A stretch of 64,000 bases of DNA. Source: Bartonella vinsonii subsp. vinsonii (GTDB lineage: Bacteria > Pseudomonadota > Alphaproteobacteria > Rhizobiales > Rhizobiaceae). The stretch spans positions 1 through 64,000 of the forward strand of contig NZ_CADEAJ010000005.1 of the NCBI RefSeq assembly GCF_902825235.1, written 5' to 3'. Made by a program: the position numbers and the translations under genes. The notes under the pieces were generated by a model. The model worked only from the letters and a program-made list of their open reading frames with translations. It was not told the DNA's origin and did no database searches. Of this stretch, positions 19,956 to 29,851 are shown one piece after another (within the stretch, counting starts at the first letter, position 1; each line of letters begins with the position of its first letter).

Positions 19956-19997
19956 GCAGCATAAAGTATTTTCTCGCTCTATGCTGCCGTACTTTTT
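19956..19997 (+). terminator. terminator after asd
   Basis: GCAGCATA (19956-19963) pairs with TATGCTGC (19980-19987), and a T-rich run follows at 19992-19996. It lies 9 bases past the asd stop and before the convergent SH3 gene. Confidence 0.65.
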
Positions 19998-20028
19998 CTG
20001 TCATCCCAACAGTGGATTTTCTTGATCC

Positions 20029-20655
20029 TTATGGAGAAGGATAAGTCACAATCCGGTAACGCGTTTCATTGCGTTCAAAATTTTTGAAATTAACGTCATT
20101 TGGAAAAAAAGGATTATACGCGTTCACGTGCTTTACCGATACATCCTGTGCCTTTGGTGATGGATTCAAAATTGTTCGTTCATCCCTTTTTTTTACACCT
20201 GTGGAATCAATAATGACATCTGTTCTGTATAATTCTCGCATATTTTTCCGTATTTTCTGAGGCAGCGTAAGAGTTTTAGATCCAGAAACAGTCTGCTTTA
20301 TTTTTTTCTTTTGTGCTTTTATCGTAGAATGTGGTTTTACACGCGCCTTTGTCAAAGAAATAAGAGGAACATTATTGCCATTGGTAAAACGTGCAGGCGC
20401 CCAACCAATCCTTCCATTATAACGAAGCGAACACCAAGCTTTATTGGAGAGACAGCCATTCACTTGCACTTTTGCTCCCGTTGGAACAGTTGCGATAGCT
20501 TTATAAGTTGTCGCTGGACCGGTGCGTAAAACAACATGATCCGTTGTTACACGACTAACCGTGGCCGCCTCCGCACGAGAAACAGTCATTCCCAACCCCA
20601 ATCCACTTAAAGCTAATAAAATCATTGTGCTTGATAAAAAATTCTTTTTTAACAT
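20029..20655 (-). CDS. exported bacterial SH3-domain protein
   Basis: This 208-residue protein has an N-terminal signal peptide (MLKKNFLSSTMILLALSGLGLG, cleavage probably after AEA at about residue 30) and one bacterial SH3 (SH3_3) domain at about 35-95: VVLRTGPATTYKAIATVPTGAKV, then CSLRYNGRIGWAPARF. Such domains bind peptidoglycan peptides. The C-terminal half is basic and Lys/Thr-rich, with no domain that I recognise. Its own role is unknown; an envelope function is inferred. It stands alone. Confidence 0.8.
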   Translation of the reverse strand: MLKKNFLSSTMILLALSGLGLGMTVSRAEAATVSRVTTDHVVLRTGPATTYKAIATVPTGAKVQVNGCLSNKAWCSLRYNGRIGWAPARFTNGNNVPLISLTKARVKPHSTIKAQKKKIKQTVSGSKTLTLPQKIRKNMRELYRTDVIIDSTGVKKRDERTILNPSPKAQDVSVKHVNAYNPFFPNDVNFKNFERNETRYRIVTYPSP

Positions 20656-21165
20656 TCTTTTTTTCCTCTCCAGAATATGAAAGGCAAAATATTCACCTTT
20701 GCAAAATGTGCCGTGTTTCAGTCAAGTCGTGGTCAATTTTTGTCTCCTTAAAGATCCACTCCATTTTGGGAAAAGCCTTCTTAAACTTTTTCCTCTACCA
20801 CTTTATACACACGAACTCCTGTCTTGATTGCGCAATATTTTCCTTATGAATTTACGACTAAAACGTCATCTGATCACTTGGCTATCAGTCACACGTCACT
20901 TAAAGAAGTTTTGAAATTGCTATTGGTTCCCCAAACAAATGATGAGGATACAAGAATTTTTCTTTGAATTTTGGAGAAATGCTTTGAGCTAATAATGTTG
21001 TTTTGCAAGAATGCTACAGTGTAGAAGAAAATAATATTTTATTTTGAATAAAAATGATTGAATATTCTGTAAAGCTTTTATACTCTATAAGTTCTCTCCT
21101 GAAATAATACAGAGATTATTAAATTTTCCCTCAAAAAATCTCTTGGAAAAGAAAGACAAAAACAC
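20656..21165. other. intergenic stretch upstream of metQ
   Basis: About 500 bases between the divergent SH3 and metQ genes. I looked for a SAM riboswitch before metQ and did not find its conserved core. A short TTGAAT/TATACT pair lies at 21057-21083, but the spacing of 15 bases is poor. No gene is supported. Confidence 0.45.
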
Positions 21166-21984
21166 ATGATATTAAAGAAATTATCTCGGAGTACCACACT
21201 TGGATTACTCCTCTCTCTCTTTGCACTCTTTTTGTCTCCTTGCTTTTCCATGGCAGCAGACAAATCAGAAATCAAACTCGGAGTTATGGAAGGACATGAA
21301 GCAACTATTTGGAAAGTTGCTGCCGAACAAGCTAAAAAAGCAGGTTTAAATATCGAACTTGTTTATTTTTCTGATTATACCCTCCCCAATGATGCCGTCA
21401 ATGCAGGGGATATTGATGCGAATGCTTTTCAACATACCCCTTATCTTAAAAATCAAATTGAACAGCGTGGTTATAAACTTTCAGTTGTTGGATACACATT
21501 TATTGCCCCAATTGGCGTCTATTCTCACAAAATCAAAGAGTTAAAAGAACTTCAAGAGGGAGCCCATGTTGGCATTCCTAATGACCCATCAAATGGGGGA
21601 AGAGCCTTACTTCTTCTCAATTCTTTAGGTCTGATTCAGTTAAAAGATCCTCACGATATTCTTGCATCTCCGCTTGATATTATTGAAAACCCTAAAAACT
21701 TGCAAATTCGTGAATTAGATGCCGGTATGTTAGGACGAGCACTCAATGATTTTGACATTGCAGTTGTCAATACAAACTGGGCTTTGGTCTCTGGATTAGA
21801 CTTACAAAAAGATGCAATCGCGTGGGAAAAAGCAGAAAATAATCCTTATAACAATATCATTGTCGTCCGGACTGCCGAAAAAGATGAACCATGGGTCAAA
21901 AAATTAGTTGCTGCTTATAATAGTGAGCCTGTCCGTGCAAAGATCAAAGAAATTTTCGGGCCGGCAGCCCAAACATCTTGGTAA
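21166..21984 (+). CDS. metQ: methionine ABC transporter, substrate-binding protein
   Basis: This 272-residue protein belongs to the NlpA/MetQ family that captures D/L-methionine in the periplasm. After a signal sequence (about 1-30), the mature start is IKLGVMEGHEATIWKVA, followed by FSDYTLPNDAVNAGDIDANAFQHTPYL (the family hallmark) and PNDPSNGGRALLLL. A Cys in LSPCFS could be a lipobox, but Pro before the Cys is unusual, so cleavage after SMAA is an alternative. It is the first gene of metQ-metN-metI, which run with almost no gaps. This order, Q first, is less usual than N-I-Q. Confidence 0.92.
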   Translation: MILKKLSRSTTLGLLLSLFALFLSPCFSMAADKSEIKLGVMEGHEATIWKVAAEQAKKAGLNIELVYFSDYTLPNDAVNAGDIDANAFQHTPYLKNQIEQRGYKLSVVGYTFIAPIGVYSHKIKELKELQEGAHVGIPNDPSNGGRALLLLNSLGLIQLKDPHDILASPLDIIENPKNLQIRELDAGMLGRALNDFDIAVVNTNWALVSGLDLQKDAIAWEKAENNPYNNIIVVRTAEKDEPWVKKLVAAYNSEPVRAKIKEIFGPAAQTSW

Positions 21985-21990
21985 GTGCTA

Positions 21991-23025
21991 ATGGAAAAAC
22001 CCTCTCTGATTTCCTTAAAAAACGTCAGCCGTTGTTATAGTAAAACGGCTGGCATTCCAGCCATTGATAATTTATCTCTCAATATCCATGCAGGAGAAAT
22101 TCTTGGCATTATTGGACGCAGCGGAGCCGGAAAATCCACACTTATTCGTTGTTTAAATGGGTTAGAGAAAATTGATTCAGGATCAATCTTTTTTGAAGAC
22201 GTTAACGTTTCAAACTTATCAGAGACCGAATGGGCCCCTTACCGTCAACGTATTGGAATGATTTTTCAACATTTCAATCTTTTATCATCACAAACTATTC
22301 TTGATAACATTGCCCTACCTCTTAAATTAGCAGGTATGAACAAAAAACAACGCCATCAACGTGCCCTTGAACTGATTGAATTGGTAGGATTATGTGGTAA
22401 AGAATACTGCTATCCAGCAGAACTTTCAGGGGGACAAAAACAACGTGTTGGAATTGCACGTTCTCTAGCCGCTCATCCCAAAATATTATTATCAGATGAA
22501 GCAACTTCTGCTCTTGACCCTGAAACAACACAATCCATTCTAGAACTTCTCGCCGATATTAACAAACGCCTCAATCTTACGATTGTACTCATTACCCACG
22601 AAATGGAAGTTGTGCGCACCATTGCCCATCGCGTTGTTGTCCTCAATAAAGGACGTATTGTAGAAGAAGGACGTGTGAAAGATATTTTCACATCACCACA
22701 AGAAGAAACAACCATTGCCATGCTCAAACTTGTTACTCCACAACTTCCTGAAAAATTTGCAAAAAATCTGAAAGCCATGGGTCAAGAAGCTGTCATTGAA
22801 ATAAATATTGCAGGTGAAATTGCCCAACAACCTTTCCTCCATTTACTAGAAGATGCAATCGGTTTAAGAGCACGTATTCTGCATGGTGGCATTGATACAG
22901 TGCAGGGCGAAACCATTGGTCGTTTATTCTTAGCTATCCCTAGCCAAGATAAAGAGGCTTTAAAAAAAGCCGTGAAATGGTTGACTGAAAAAGCGCGATA
23001 TTGTGAGGTTTTAGGTTATGTTTAA
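21991..23025 (+). CDS. metN: methionine ABC transporter, ATPase
   Basis: This 344-residue ATPase has Walker A GRSGAGKST, Q-loop FQHFNLLSSQT, signature LSGGQKQR, Walker B ILLSDEATSALD and the switch histidine in LITHEMEV. A C-terminal NIL/ACT-like domain (about 265-344) is the methionine-sensing regulatory domain that inhibits MetNI when intracellular methionine is high. The ATG at 21991 follows the metQ stop by six bases; a GTG at 21985 is in frame. It overlaps metI by 8 bases. Confidence 0.95.
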   Translation: MEKPSLISLKNVSRCYSKTAGIPAIDNLSLNIHAGEILGIIGRSGAGKSTLIRCLNGLEKIDSGSIFFEDVNVSNLSETEWAPYRQRIGMIFQHFNLLSSQTILDNIALPLKLAGMNKKQRHQRALELIELVGLCGKEYCYPAELSGGQKQRVGIARSLAAHPKILLSDEATSALDPETTQSILELLADINKRLNLTIVLITHEMEVVRTIAHRVVVLNKGRIVEEGRVKDIFTSPQEETTIAMLKLVTPQLPEKFAKNLKAMGQEAVIEINIAGEIAQQPFLHLLEDAIGLRARILHGGIDTVQGETIGRLFLAIPSQDKEALKKAVKWLTEKARYCEVLGYV

Positions 23026-23677
23026 TATTCTCTCTCATGAACTTTTCAGAGCCGTTTTTGATACAATTTTGATGACAATAAGTGCTTCCTTAATGGCACT
23101 CATGATAGGGCTTCCCCTTGGTCTTCTCCTCTATACAACCGCACGTGGAGGGATTTTTGCTTCACCTCTCATCAATCGCCCTTTGAGTATTATCATTGAT
23201 AGTATTCGCGCCATTCCCTTTATTATTCTTGCCTTTTACCTTCTCCCCCTTACGCGCATGGTTGTAGGAAAAGGTATCGGAATGCCCGCGGTTATTTTTG
23301 TCCTCACCATTTCAGCTATTCCTTTTTATGCACGAATGGCCGAACTCTCTTTTAAAACCGTTGAAACGGGGCTCATTGAAGCTATTCGTTCTATGGGAGC
23401 AAGCCGTCTTCAAATTATTAGGCATGTTCTTATTCCTGAGGCGCTCCCTAGCCTGATCACGGGTTTTACAGTCATGATTATTTCTCTTATCGGAGCCACC
23501 TCACTTGCGGGCTATCTTGGCGGAGGCGGTTTAGGAGATATGGCAATCCGCTATGGTTATCAGCGTTATAATACCTCCATCATGACAAGTGTTATCATCC
23601 TTTTGATCATTCTTAATGTCATTACCCAATGGTCTTCTGATAAAATTGTGCAAAAACTTGATAAAACAAAACACTAA
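23018..23677 (+). CDS. metI: methionine ABC transporter, permease
   Basis: This 219-residue protein has five membrane helices and the ABC-permease EAA loop (ETGLIEAIRSMGASRLQIIRHVLIPEALP) that docks on MetN. The ending SLAGYLGGGGLGDMAIRYGYQRY is typical of MetI. It overlaps metN by 8 bases, so translation is coupled. No terminator is obvious after it. Confidence 0.95.
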   Translation: MFNILSHELFRAVFDTILMTISASLMALMIGLPLGLLLYTTARGGIFASPLINRPLSIIIDSIRAIPFIILAFYLLPLTRMVVGKGIGMPAVIFVLTISAIPFYARMAELSFKTVETGLIEAIRSMGASRLQIIRHVLIPEALPSLITGFTVMIISLIGATSLAGYLGGGGLGDMAIRYGYQRYNTSIMTSVIILLIILNVITQWSSDKIVQKLDKTKH

Positions 23678-24145
23678 AACAATTTCCAAATTTGCACCCC
23701 AATCATAACGAATCCATGAAGGATGCGTATGCAAATTGATGTGTTGTTAATGGATCACGTCCCTTACCAAGCCTAGGTCACCATTGTGCTGCACATTCAC
23801 GTGCTTTTTAAGAAACATCATTGGTTGTTCTCACCGCCATTTCATGACGCTATCCATAAAGAGTATAATGGAAAATCCATCGAGCACCTCCATCTTTATA
23901 CTTGTGAAAGTGCACTATTATTATGATATTGACCCGCTCTCAATATTGCGAAAGCTTGTGGATTGAGGTGGTTCATAAGAGACACATTTCCCCCTTTCTT
24001 CAAGAATTTTTATCCACATACCAACCCCGCTTGTGACATGCAAAAAGCGATTTATTCGCCATGAACTCTATCATGGCAGGCATTATCATCCCTTACTTTT
24101 CTAGGAAAAAAATGCAAAAATTTAGAGAAAAAAAGTAATAAGAAT
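23678..24145. other. intergenic stretch after metI
   Basis: No gene is supported in these 468 bases. At about 24007-24043 a short block (CCACATACCAACCCCGCTT and onward) resembles the sequence at 44808-44845 just upstream of the integrase fragment, so it may be a mobile-element remnant; the match is short and imperfect. Confidence 0.4.
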
Positions 24146-24625
24146 TTAGAAATTCGTATATTTCTCACCAACCATAGCAACAATAAGCCACTGAGCCGTG
24201 AGAGCAGGCTTTTTTAACTGTTCAACTTCCACCGTCACTCCATAATAAAAAACAACGCGGCCAGAAGGACGAATTTCAGCATCATTTAAAACAAAACGAG
24301 CGCGCACCCGTGCACCTGTTTTTACAGGGCTCATAAAGCGGACTTTATCAAAACCATAATTAATCCCCATGGTTGCCCCTTCCAACTCTGGAAGAGCCTG
24401 ATAAGCTAATGCAGACAAGAGCGATAATGTTAAAAAACCATGAGCAATCGTACCACCAAAAGGGGTTTTTTTAGCTCTTTCCTCATCCACATGTATCCAT
24501 TGATGATCATCTGTTGCGCATGCAAATTGATTAATCATATCCTGCGTTACAAGGCGCCATTGAGATATTCCTACTTCTTTCCCAATAAAATGAACGACAT
24601 CTTGTACGGCTATTTTTTTCTGCAT
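24146..24625 (-). CDS. MaoC-family (R)-hydratase-like protein
   Basis: This 159-residue hot-dog-fold protein has the hydratase-2 signature: the catalytic Asp/His region ATDDHQWIHVDEERAKKTPFGGTIAHGFLTLSLL. It matches the single-domain MaoC/NodN-like group that hydrates enoyl-CoA or acts on related thioesters. The exact substrate is unknown. It stands alone and divergent from the oxidoreductase gene at 24793. Confidence 0.85.
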   Translation of the reverse strand: MQKKIAVQDVVHFIGKEVGISQWRLVTQDMINQFACATDDHQWIHVDEERAKKTPFGGTIAHGFLTLSLLSALAYQALPELEGATMGINYGFDKVRFMSPVKTGARVRARFVLNDAEIRPSGRVVFYYGVTVEVEQLKKPALTAQWLIVAMVGEKYTNF

Positions 24626-24792
24626 AACGCTTTTCCTGTTTTATTTGATAAAAATACCCCTAACCTCTTGCTTTTATAAAACTCATTGATTAGAGCATCA
24701 AGAATAAAAGATGAACTCTTTTAAAGAGTAAATGTACTTTATGAATAAGAAAATACTCTTCTCGTAAGGTAGTTTTCAAATGAGAAAAAATA

Positions 24793-26127
24793 ATGGCAAG
24801 TAATGTAAGCCTCACCGGTTTAGCGCGTGATTTGAAGCAACGTGCAGAAAATCATCCACCCATCCGCATTGGCCTCATCGGTTGTGGTGAAATGGGAACA
24901 GATTTACTCTCAACTGTTGCACAAATGGATGGCATAACAGTTGCAGCCGTTGCCACGCGAACACCGTCACGTATTTTTGATGCCGCTCTCATAGCCTATG
25001 GCGAAGAAGGCCATGCACGTAAAGTTGAAAACTCTCATGTCTTAACGCAAACTATTGAAAAAGGATTGATTGCCGCCACAGATGATATTGACCTTATTTT
25101 GCGCCATGAACAAATTGACATTGTAGTTGATGCAACAGGCTATCCTGAAGCTGGTGCAGAAATTGGCTTTAAAGCCCTTGAAAACAATAAACACCTTGTC
25201 ACAATGAATGTTGAAACAGATGTTACGATTGGTGCTTATCTAAAGCATGAAGCAGAGAAACGAGGTCTTATTTATACACTTGGTGCCGGTGATGAGCCAA
25301 CTTCTTGCATGGAACTCATTGAATTTGTTTCAGCCCTTGGACACAAAATTGTTGCAGCTGGGAAAGGAAAAAACAATCCCCTTATCTTTGATGCCACACC
25401 GGATACTTATGAAGAAGAAGCCTTGCGACGCAATATGAATGTGCGCATGTTGGTTGAATTTATTGATGGTTCTAAAACGATGGTTGAAATGGCAGCCATT
25501 GCCAATGCAACTGGGCTTCTTCCAGATTGCCCAGGAATGCATGGACCACAAGCAGCACTCCAAGATTTAAGCAAAGTGCTTATCCCCAAACAAGATGGGG
25601 GACTTTTAGAGAGATATGGTGTTGTGGACTATTCAATAGGTCATGGAATTGCTCCTGGTGTTTTTGTCATTGCCGAAATAGCACATCCGCGTTTACGTGA
25701 ACGTATGGAAGACTTAAAAATTGGTCAGGGACCTTATTTCACTTTTCATCGCCCTTATCATTTAACCGCAATGGAAGTCCCCCTAACCTGTGCGCGTATT
25801 ATGCTTTATGGCAAAAAAGACATGGTACCACTTAGCCCTCCAGTAGCCGAAGTGTGTGCTGTAGCTAAGAGAGATTTACATCCTGGTGATCAGTTAGATT
25901 TCATTGGTCTTTATAGTTATCGTGCTTGGATCATGAGTAGTGCAGAAGCACGCGCTCATCACGCCATTCCTTGTGGTCTTTTGGAAAAGGCAACAGTTAC
26001 AGCAGAAATTAAAAAAAATGAACTTATCACTCTGCATAACACTGCCATTCGAAAAGACCAGTGGATTGCCCAACTTCGCACAAAACAAGACCTTTTGTTT
26101 GATGGCTTTTCTTCCACGGGTATATAA
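24793..26127 (+). CDS. NAD(P)-binding oxidoreductase with SAF domain
   Basis: This 444-residue protein has an N-terminal Rossmann domain (IGLIGCGEMGTDLL at about 26-39) resembling homoserine dehydrogenase/Gfo-type NAD-binding folds, a middle catalytic-like part (GAGDEPTSCMELIEFVSALGHKIVAAGKG) and a C-terminal SAF domain (about 350-420; VCAVAKRDLHPGDQLD is the SAF opening, KKNELIT its end). This architecture is conserved in Rhizobiales and often linked to sugar-acid or sugar-alcohol catabolism. The substrate is not known, and the neighbours here give no help. Confidence 0.75.
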   Translation: MASNVSLTGLARDLKQRAENHPPIRIGLIGCGEMGTDLLSTVAQMDGITVAAVATRTPSRIFDAALIAYGEEGHARKVENSHVLTQTIEKGLIAATDDIDLILRHEQIDIVVDATGYPEAGAEIGFKALENNKHLVTMNVETDVTIGAYLKHEAEKRGLIYTLGAGDEPTSCMELIEFVSALGHKIVAAGKGKNNPLIFDATPDTYEEEALRRNMNVRMLVEFIDGSKTMVEMAAIANATGLLPDCPGMHGPQAALQDLSKVLIPKQDGGLLERYGVVDYSIGHGIAPGVFVIAEIAHPRLRERMEDLKIGQGPYFTFHRPYHLTAMEVPLTCARIMLYGKKDMVPLSPPVAEVCAVAKRDLHPGDQLDFIGLYSYRAWIMSSAEARAHHAIPCGLLEKATVTAEIKKNELITLHNTAIRKDQWIAQLRTKQDLLFDGFSSTGI

Positions 26128-26367
26128 AAAAACTTTTATCGCCCCTTTTCCTTATAAAGAGCGATAAGCTGTAAAAAATCAAACTCTATCCTTAAAAGAA
26201 AGATCACTCCTGAATAGTTTAACACCTTCTCGTGATGCATATAAAGAATACTGCATCTTCTCTCTCCTCCCCCTCTCTAAAGGCGCATAAATGCGGCTTT
26301 AGAGATATTGCTTCTTCAAAAATTATGGAAAAAACGTGTCGGAAAAAGAGAGGAGTTTCAATGAGAT

Positions 26368-26739
26368 TTAAAGAAATAACCCTAAAAGAGATGCTATAAC
26401 ACCAACGAAATCCGATGATAGTAAAGAAGACAAAATGGATATAAAACCTACACCACCCCAAAAAGCTGTAAATAAAGGCATTTTTCCAGCCTTTACAAAA
26501 GCGAGTCCATCTTGCCCCTCGGCATCACGGATAACAGCCATATCTATAGCCTTAACAACTTCTACAGCCTCAAGAGCTGTATTTTTACCTGTTGCTGCTA
26601 TAGCAGCAACAGGCGCTCCTTCTTGTGCTTGAAAGTGATTCTTTGTGAGGTTGCCATAACTTTCTATAGTTTGTAGTAAACAAAAAATAAACGCAGTAAA
26701 AATATACAAACACATACGATTTTTAAACACTTTAAACAT
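26368..26739 (-). CDS. small exported protein with an autotransporter-type leader
   Basis: I do not recognise this 123-residue protein. Its N-terminus (MFKVFKNRMCLYIFTAFIFCLLQ) closely resembles the signal peptides of the autotransporters in this window (for example MIKVFRNHVCLCTFTTALL), and its promoter matches theirs. The mature part is short: an Ala-rich segment (APVAAIAATGKNTALEAVEVVKA) and a hydrophobic C-terminus (FWGGVGFISILSSLLSS and on) that could be one or two membrane helices. There is no barrel and no linker. GAGGAG precedes the ATG. It may be an unrelated small envelope protein that has acquired an autotransporter 5' end, or a reduced remnant. Confidence 0.6.
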   Translation of the reverse strand: MFKVFKNRMCLYIFTAFIFCLLQTIESYGNLTKNHFQAQEGAPVAAIAATGKNTALEAVEVVKAIDMAVIRDAEGQDGLAFVKAGKMPLFTAFWGGVGFISILSSLLSSDFVGVIASLLGLFL

Positions 26740-26862
26740 AGCTTTCTTTGCTCCTCTTTTTCTTTACTGAAAAAGTAAAATAATATTTACACTTTTCAAA
26801 ACAAAAATTCGCAATAATACTTATAGCACAATATGATATATTATATAAGCAATTTTAATGAC

Positions 26863-26891
26863 ATTATAATACATTATGTATTTCATGTAAA
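26863..26891 (-). promoter_or_regulatory. predicted promoter, autotransporter type
   Basis: TTTACA (26891-26886), 17 bases, TATAAT (26868-26863) on the minus strand. It is the best match to consensus in the set and serves the small exported protein, with an untranslated leader of about 115 bases. Confidence 0.65.
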
Positions 26892-28013
26892 GAGATAAAA
26901 AATAATTGGAAAAATTTCCTGAAAAATGGATAAACTAATACCATTTTAATAAAAGCTGAATAAAAATGAGATTTCTATAAAAAGATATTAGTAAACTCTT
27001 AACAGAGATAGTAGTATTATATTTTAAAGAACTATAAAGAATCAAATTAAATATATTTCTCGTCTGTATTATAGCATAAAAATACTTTGAGAATATTTAT
27101 TCTAGCATAAAGAAAAAACATTCATCAATTAGATTAAAATGTAAATCAAAAATATCTAAACTGATAAGAGAACAAATACTGTTATAAATAGAAACAGAAG
27201 AAAATTATACTTGTTTTAGCTTTACTTTCTCTACCTTCTCTCTTTACTTCACTCTCAGTAAGTATAACACCACCAAAAGGAGAGATCTCTTCTACTCTTC
27301 AATAAACCGTATGATGCTTTTTTTATAAAAGAACCAATCAACTTATACTCTTAAGCGCTACTTTGCAAAGAACCAATTTATATGCATCTTAACCATCCAA
27401 ATGAGTGTATCTTGTAGTAAACAAATGCATACTTCTTCACCACAGAACATTAACTAATCTTTCTTCAATGCTACTATCCATTCACGCACTTTTTCTCTCA
27501 CAAATATTCAAATAATAGAGACATTTTTAAAGTCATATTGATCAAAAAGCAGTTCCTAAATTTGATACATTACGTATAAAATATAACAAAAAATTTCTCA
27601 AAATTTTGGTTTAAAAACTAAATTCTAACTCTCTTTTTTGCATTAACAGCCCCATATGTCTCCCTATTCTTCAGAATAAAACTTATCCTTTATAGCAAAG
27701 AAGTTTTTTGTGCACTGCCTAAACTTGAGCCCTAAACTTAAACGTTGCATGGATAAAGGAGAGGATTTATCTAAACCATAGGATGGAGAGTTAATCATTC
27801 TAAGACTTTTATTTTCCAAAAAATAAGTGCCAGATTGAAACATTTCACAAAATACATTTCATCCCTGAAAATTGATAACATAAAATATGGAGGTCTTTTT
27901 TAAACGGCGCCTCCACCGTTTTTTATAAAACAGTCTTTTTTATTCTCTATATTTTATGTATAAGATACTCTTGTTTGTGTTTTTCTTGCAGATGGATTAA
28001 AATCAAGAGAAAT
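26892..28013. other. long AT-rich intergenic region
   Basis: About 1.1 kb with stops in all frames and no supported gene. One short hairpin, AAACGG/CCGTTT with a T run (27903-27926), could be a terminator, but no gene leads into it, so a small RNA ending there is possible. GGAGG (27891-27895) can also pair with CCTCC (27911-27915). I see nothing else. Confidence 0.4.
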
Positions 28014-28801
28014 ATGTCCACTTCGCATCTATTCGCTTCTCTTTTTGGCAAAAATTTATGGTACTTCCCGCCCCTTTCCTCGCTCTTTTGCCCTTGGGTG
28101 CACACGAATATCACGGAAATCACCTCCCCTTTGAAACAGACTGGATTATTGCTGAAGCCTTTGCAAAAGCACTCACTTTACAAACCAAAGAGCAATTCCC
28201 TATCATGCTCTTACCCGTTGAAAAAATTGGCTATTCAGTTGAACATATGGATGTTTCTGGTTCACAAACCCTCACCTTCTCTGACGCTATTGAGCGCTGG
28301 ATAAAAATCGGTGAGAGCTGTTATCATCAAGATATCAAGCGTTTTCTTCTTCTCAACGCTCATGGCGGCAATTCCCCTTTAATGAGCATTGTTATCACCG
28401 AATTACGCAGGCGTTTTTCCATGCTTGCAGTGGCAACAAGCTGGAGTCGTTTTGGACTACCGCAAGGCTTAATGGTACCCTCTCAACAACATCTTGATAT
28501 CCACGGAGGATTTATAGAAACCTCCTTAATGCTTTATTTAGCACCAGAAAAAGTGCATATGGAAAAGGCAAAAAATTTTCATAACAAACAAGCTGATATG
28601 ATTTCCCATTATCGGTATTTACGTGCTTATGGCCCCCACGCCTTTGGCTGGACCATGCGTGATCTTAATAAACAAGGAGCAGCAGGGAATGCAAGTGAAG
28701 CAACACCACAAGCAGGTGAAGCAATTTTCTCTCATGTTCTTTGTGGGCTTCGTGATTTACTTGATGATATCAGTCGATTTAAACTAGACGCATTACGATA
28801 A
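28014..28801 (+). CDS. creatininase-family amidohydrolase, probably frameshifted near the start
   Basis: The main frame (28058-28801) encodes a creatininase/mycofactocin-MftE-type metal hydrolase: LLPLGAHEYHGNHLPFETDW has the metal ligands E, H and D, with LLNAHGGNSPLM and DIHGGFIETSLML later. The first ATG in this frame, at 28058, lacks a ribosome site and cuts off the usual N-terminus. A good start (ATG 28014, after AAGAGAAAT) is in another frame; adding one T to the T5 run at 28042-28046 joins them into a natural opening, MSTSHLFASLFWQKFM. So the gene is either frameshifted, uses slippage, or contains a sequencing error. It precedes the CobW gene by 12 bases. Confidence 0.75.
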
Positions 28802-28813
28802 AAGGTATGAACC

Positions 28814-29842
28814 ATGGAAAAAAAACAAAATATGCCCCCTAAACTTCCTGTTACGGTTCTAACAGGCTATCTGGGTTCAGGAAAAACCACTCTTCTCAAT
28901 CGTATTCTCAGTGAAAATCATGGCAAGCGTTATGCCGTTATCGTCAATGAATTTGGTGAAATTGGTATCGATAACGACCTTATTGTTGAATCAGACGAAG
29001 AAATTTATGAAATGAATAATGGCTGTGTTTGCTGCACCGTGCGCGGCGACCTTATTCGTATTTTAGAAAGCCTGATGCAACGCTCTCATCGATTTGATGC
29101 AATCATTATAGAAACAACAGGGCTTGCTGATCCTATTCCCGTTGCACAAACTTTTTTCATGGATGATACTGTCCATGAAAAAACGGCTCTTGATAGTGTC
29201 ATAGCAGTTGTTGATGCAAAACATCTACCGTCTCAACTTAAAAATAGCCGCGAAGCTGAAGATCAGATTGCCTTTTCTGATATCGTTCTTTTAAATAAAA
29301 TTGATCTTGTTAATGCACAAGAACGTGCACATGCTGAATCGCTCATTTTGGCGATTAATCCTAAAGCCGTACTTTATGCAACAGAGCGTGCCAATATCCC
29401 TCTTGAAAAACTTCTCAATCTTGGTTCTTTTGACCTCCAACGAACTTTAGAGAATGATCCCCATTTTCTTGATCACCAACATGCAGACCATGTTTGTGGT
29501 CCCGATTGCAATCATGATCATCAGCATCACCACACCTCCCCCATTCATGACATTACAGTAACTTCTGTAAGTTTAAAAACAGGTGCTCTTCAACCAGAAA
29601 AGTTTTTCCCATGGCTTCAACAGGTTACGCAGCAACAAGGTCCAGATATTTTGCGTTTAAAAGGAATTATTGCCTTTCAAGGAGACAATGATCGCTATGT
29701 TATTCAAGGCATACACATGATTCTTGAAGGACAGCATCAACGTCCATGGCATGAAGAAGAAAAACGTGAAAGCCGACTTGTTTTTATCGGCCGCTCCCTT
29801 GATGCCGAAAAACTTAAAACTGGTTTTGAAAATTGCGCATAA
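28814..29842 (+). CDS. CobW/COG0523 G3E-family GTPase, likely metal chaperone
   Basis: This 342-residue GTPase has Walker [10 protein letters not shown] (18-26), the metal-binding CxCC motif C71-x-C73-C74 in [13 protein letters not shown], Walker B ETTGLADP, and the guanine motif NKID. A His/Cys-rich stretch (about 214-238, including [13 protein letters not shown]) binds zinc or cobalt, and the CobW C-terminal domain follows. The His-rich loop and absence of cobalamin genes favour a zinc chaperone (ZNG1/YeiR/ZigA-like) over vitamin B12 synthesis; this is inference. A WD40 gene follows almost immediately. Confidence 0.88.
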   Translation: MEKKQNMPPKLPVTVLTGYLGSGKTTLLNRILSENHGKRYAVIVNEFGEIGIDNDLIVESDEEIYEMNNGCVCCTVRGDLIRILESLMQRSHRFDAIIIETTGLADPIPVAQTFFMDDTVHEKTALDSVIAVVDAKHLPSQLKNSREAEDQIAFSDIVLLNKIDLVNAQERAHAESLILAINPKAVLYATERANIPLEKLLNLGSFDLQRTLENDPHFLDHQHADHVCGPDCNHDHQHHHTSPIHDITVTSVSLKTGALQPEKFFPWLQQVTQQQGPDILRLKGIIAFQGDNDRYVIQGIHMILEGQHQRPWHEEEKRESRLVFIGRSLDAEKLKTGFENCA

Positions 29843-29851
29843 GTGAATAGA

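Noticed and set aside
21000-21165. possible SAM riboswitch before metQNI
   Set aside because: The conserved cores of SAM-I and SAM-II were not visible, and no terminator-type stem precedes the start codon.
26136-26167. hairpin TTATCGC/GCGATAA after the SAF-domain gene
   Set aside because: No T run follows the stem on the gene's strand, so a terminator call is not supported.
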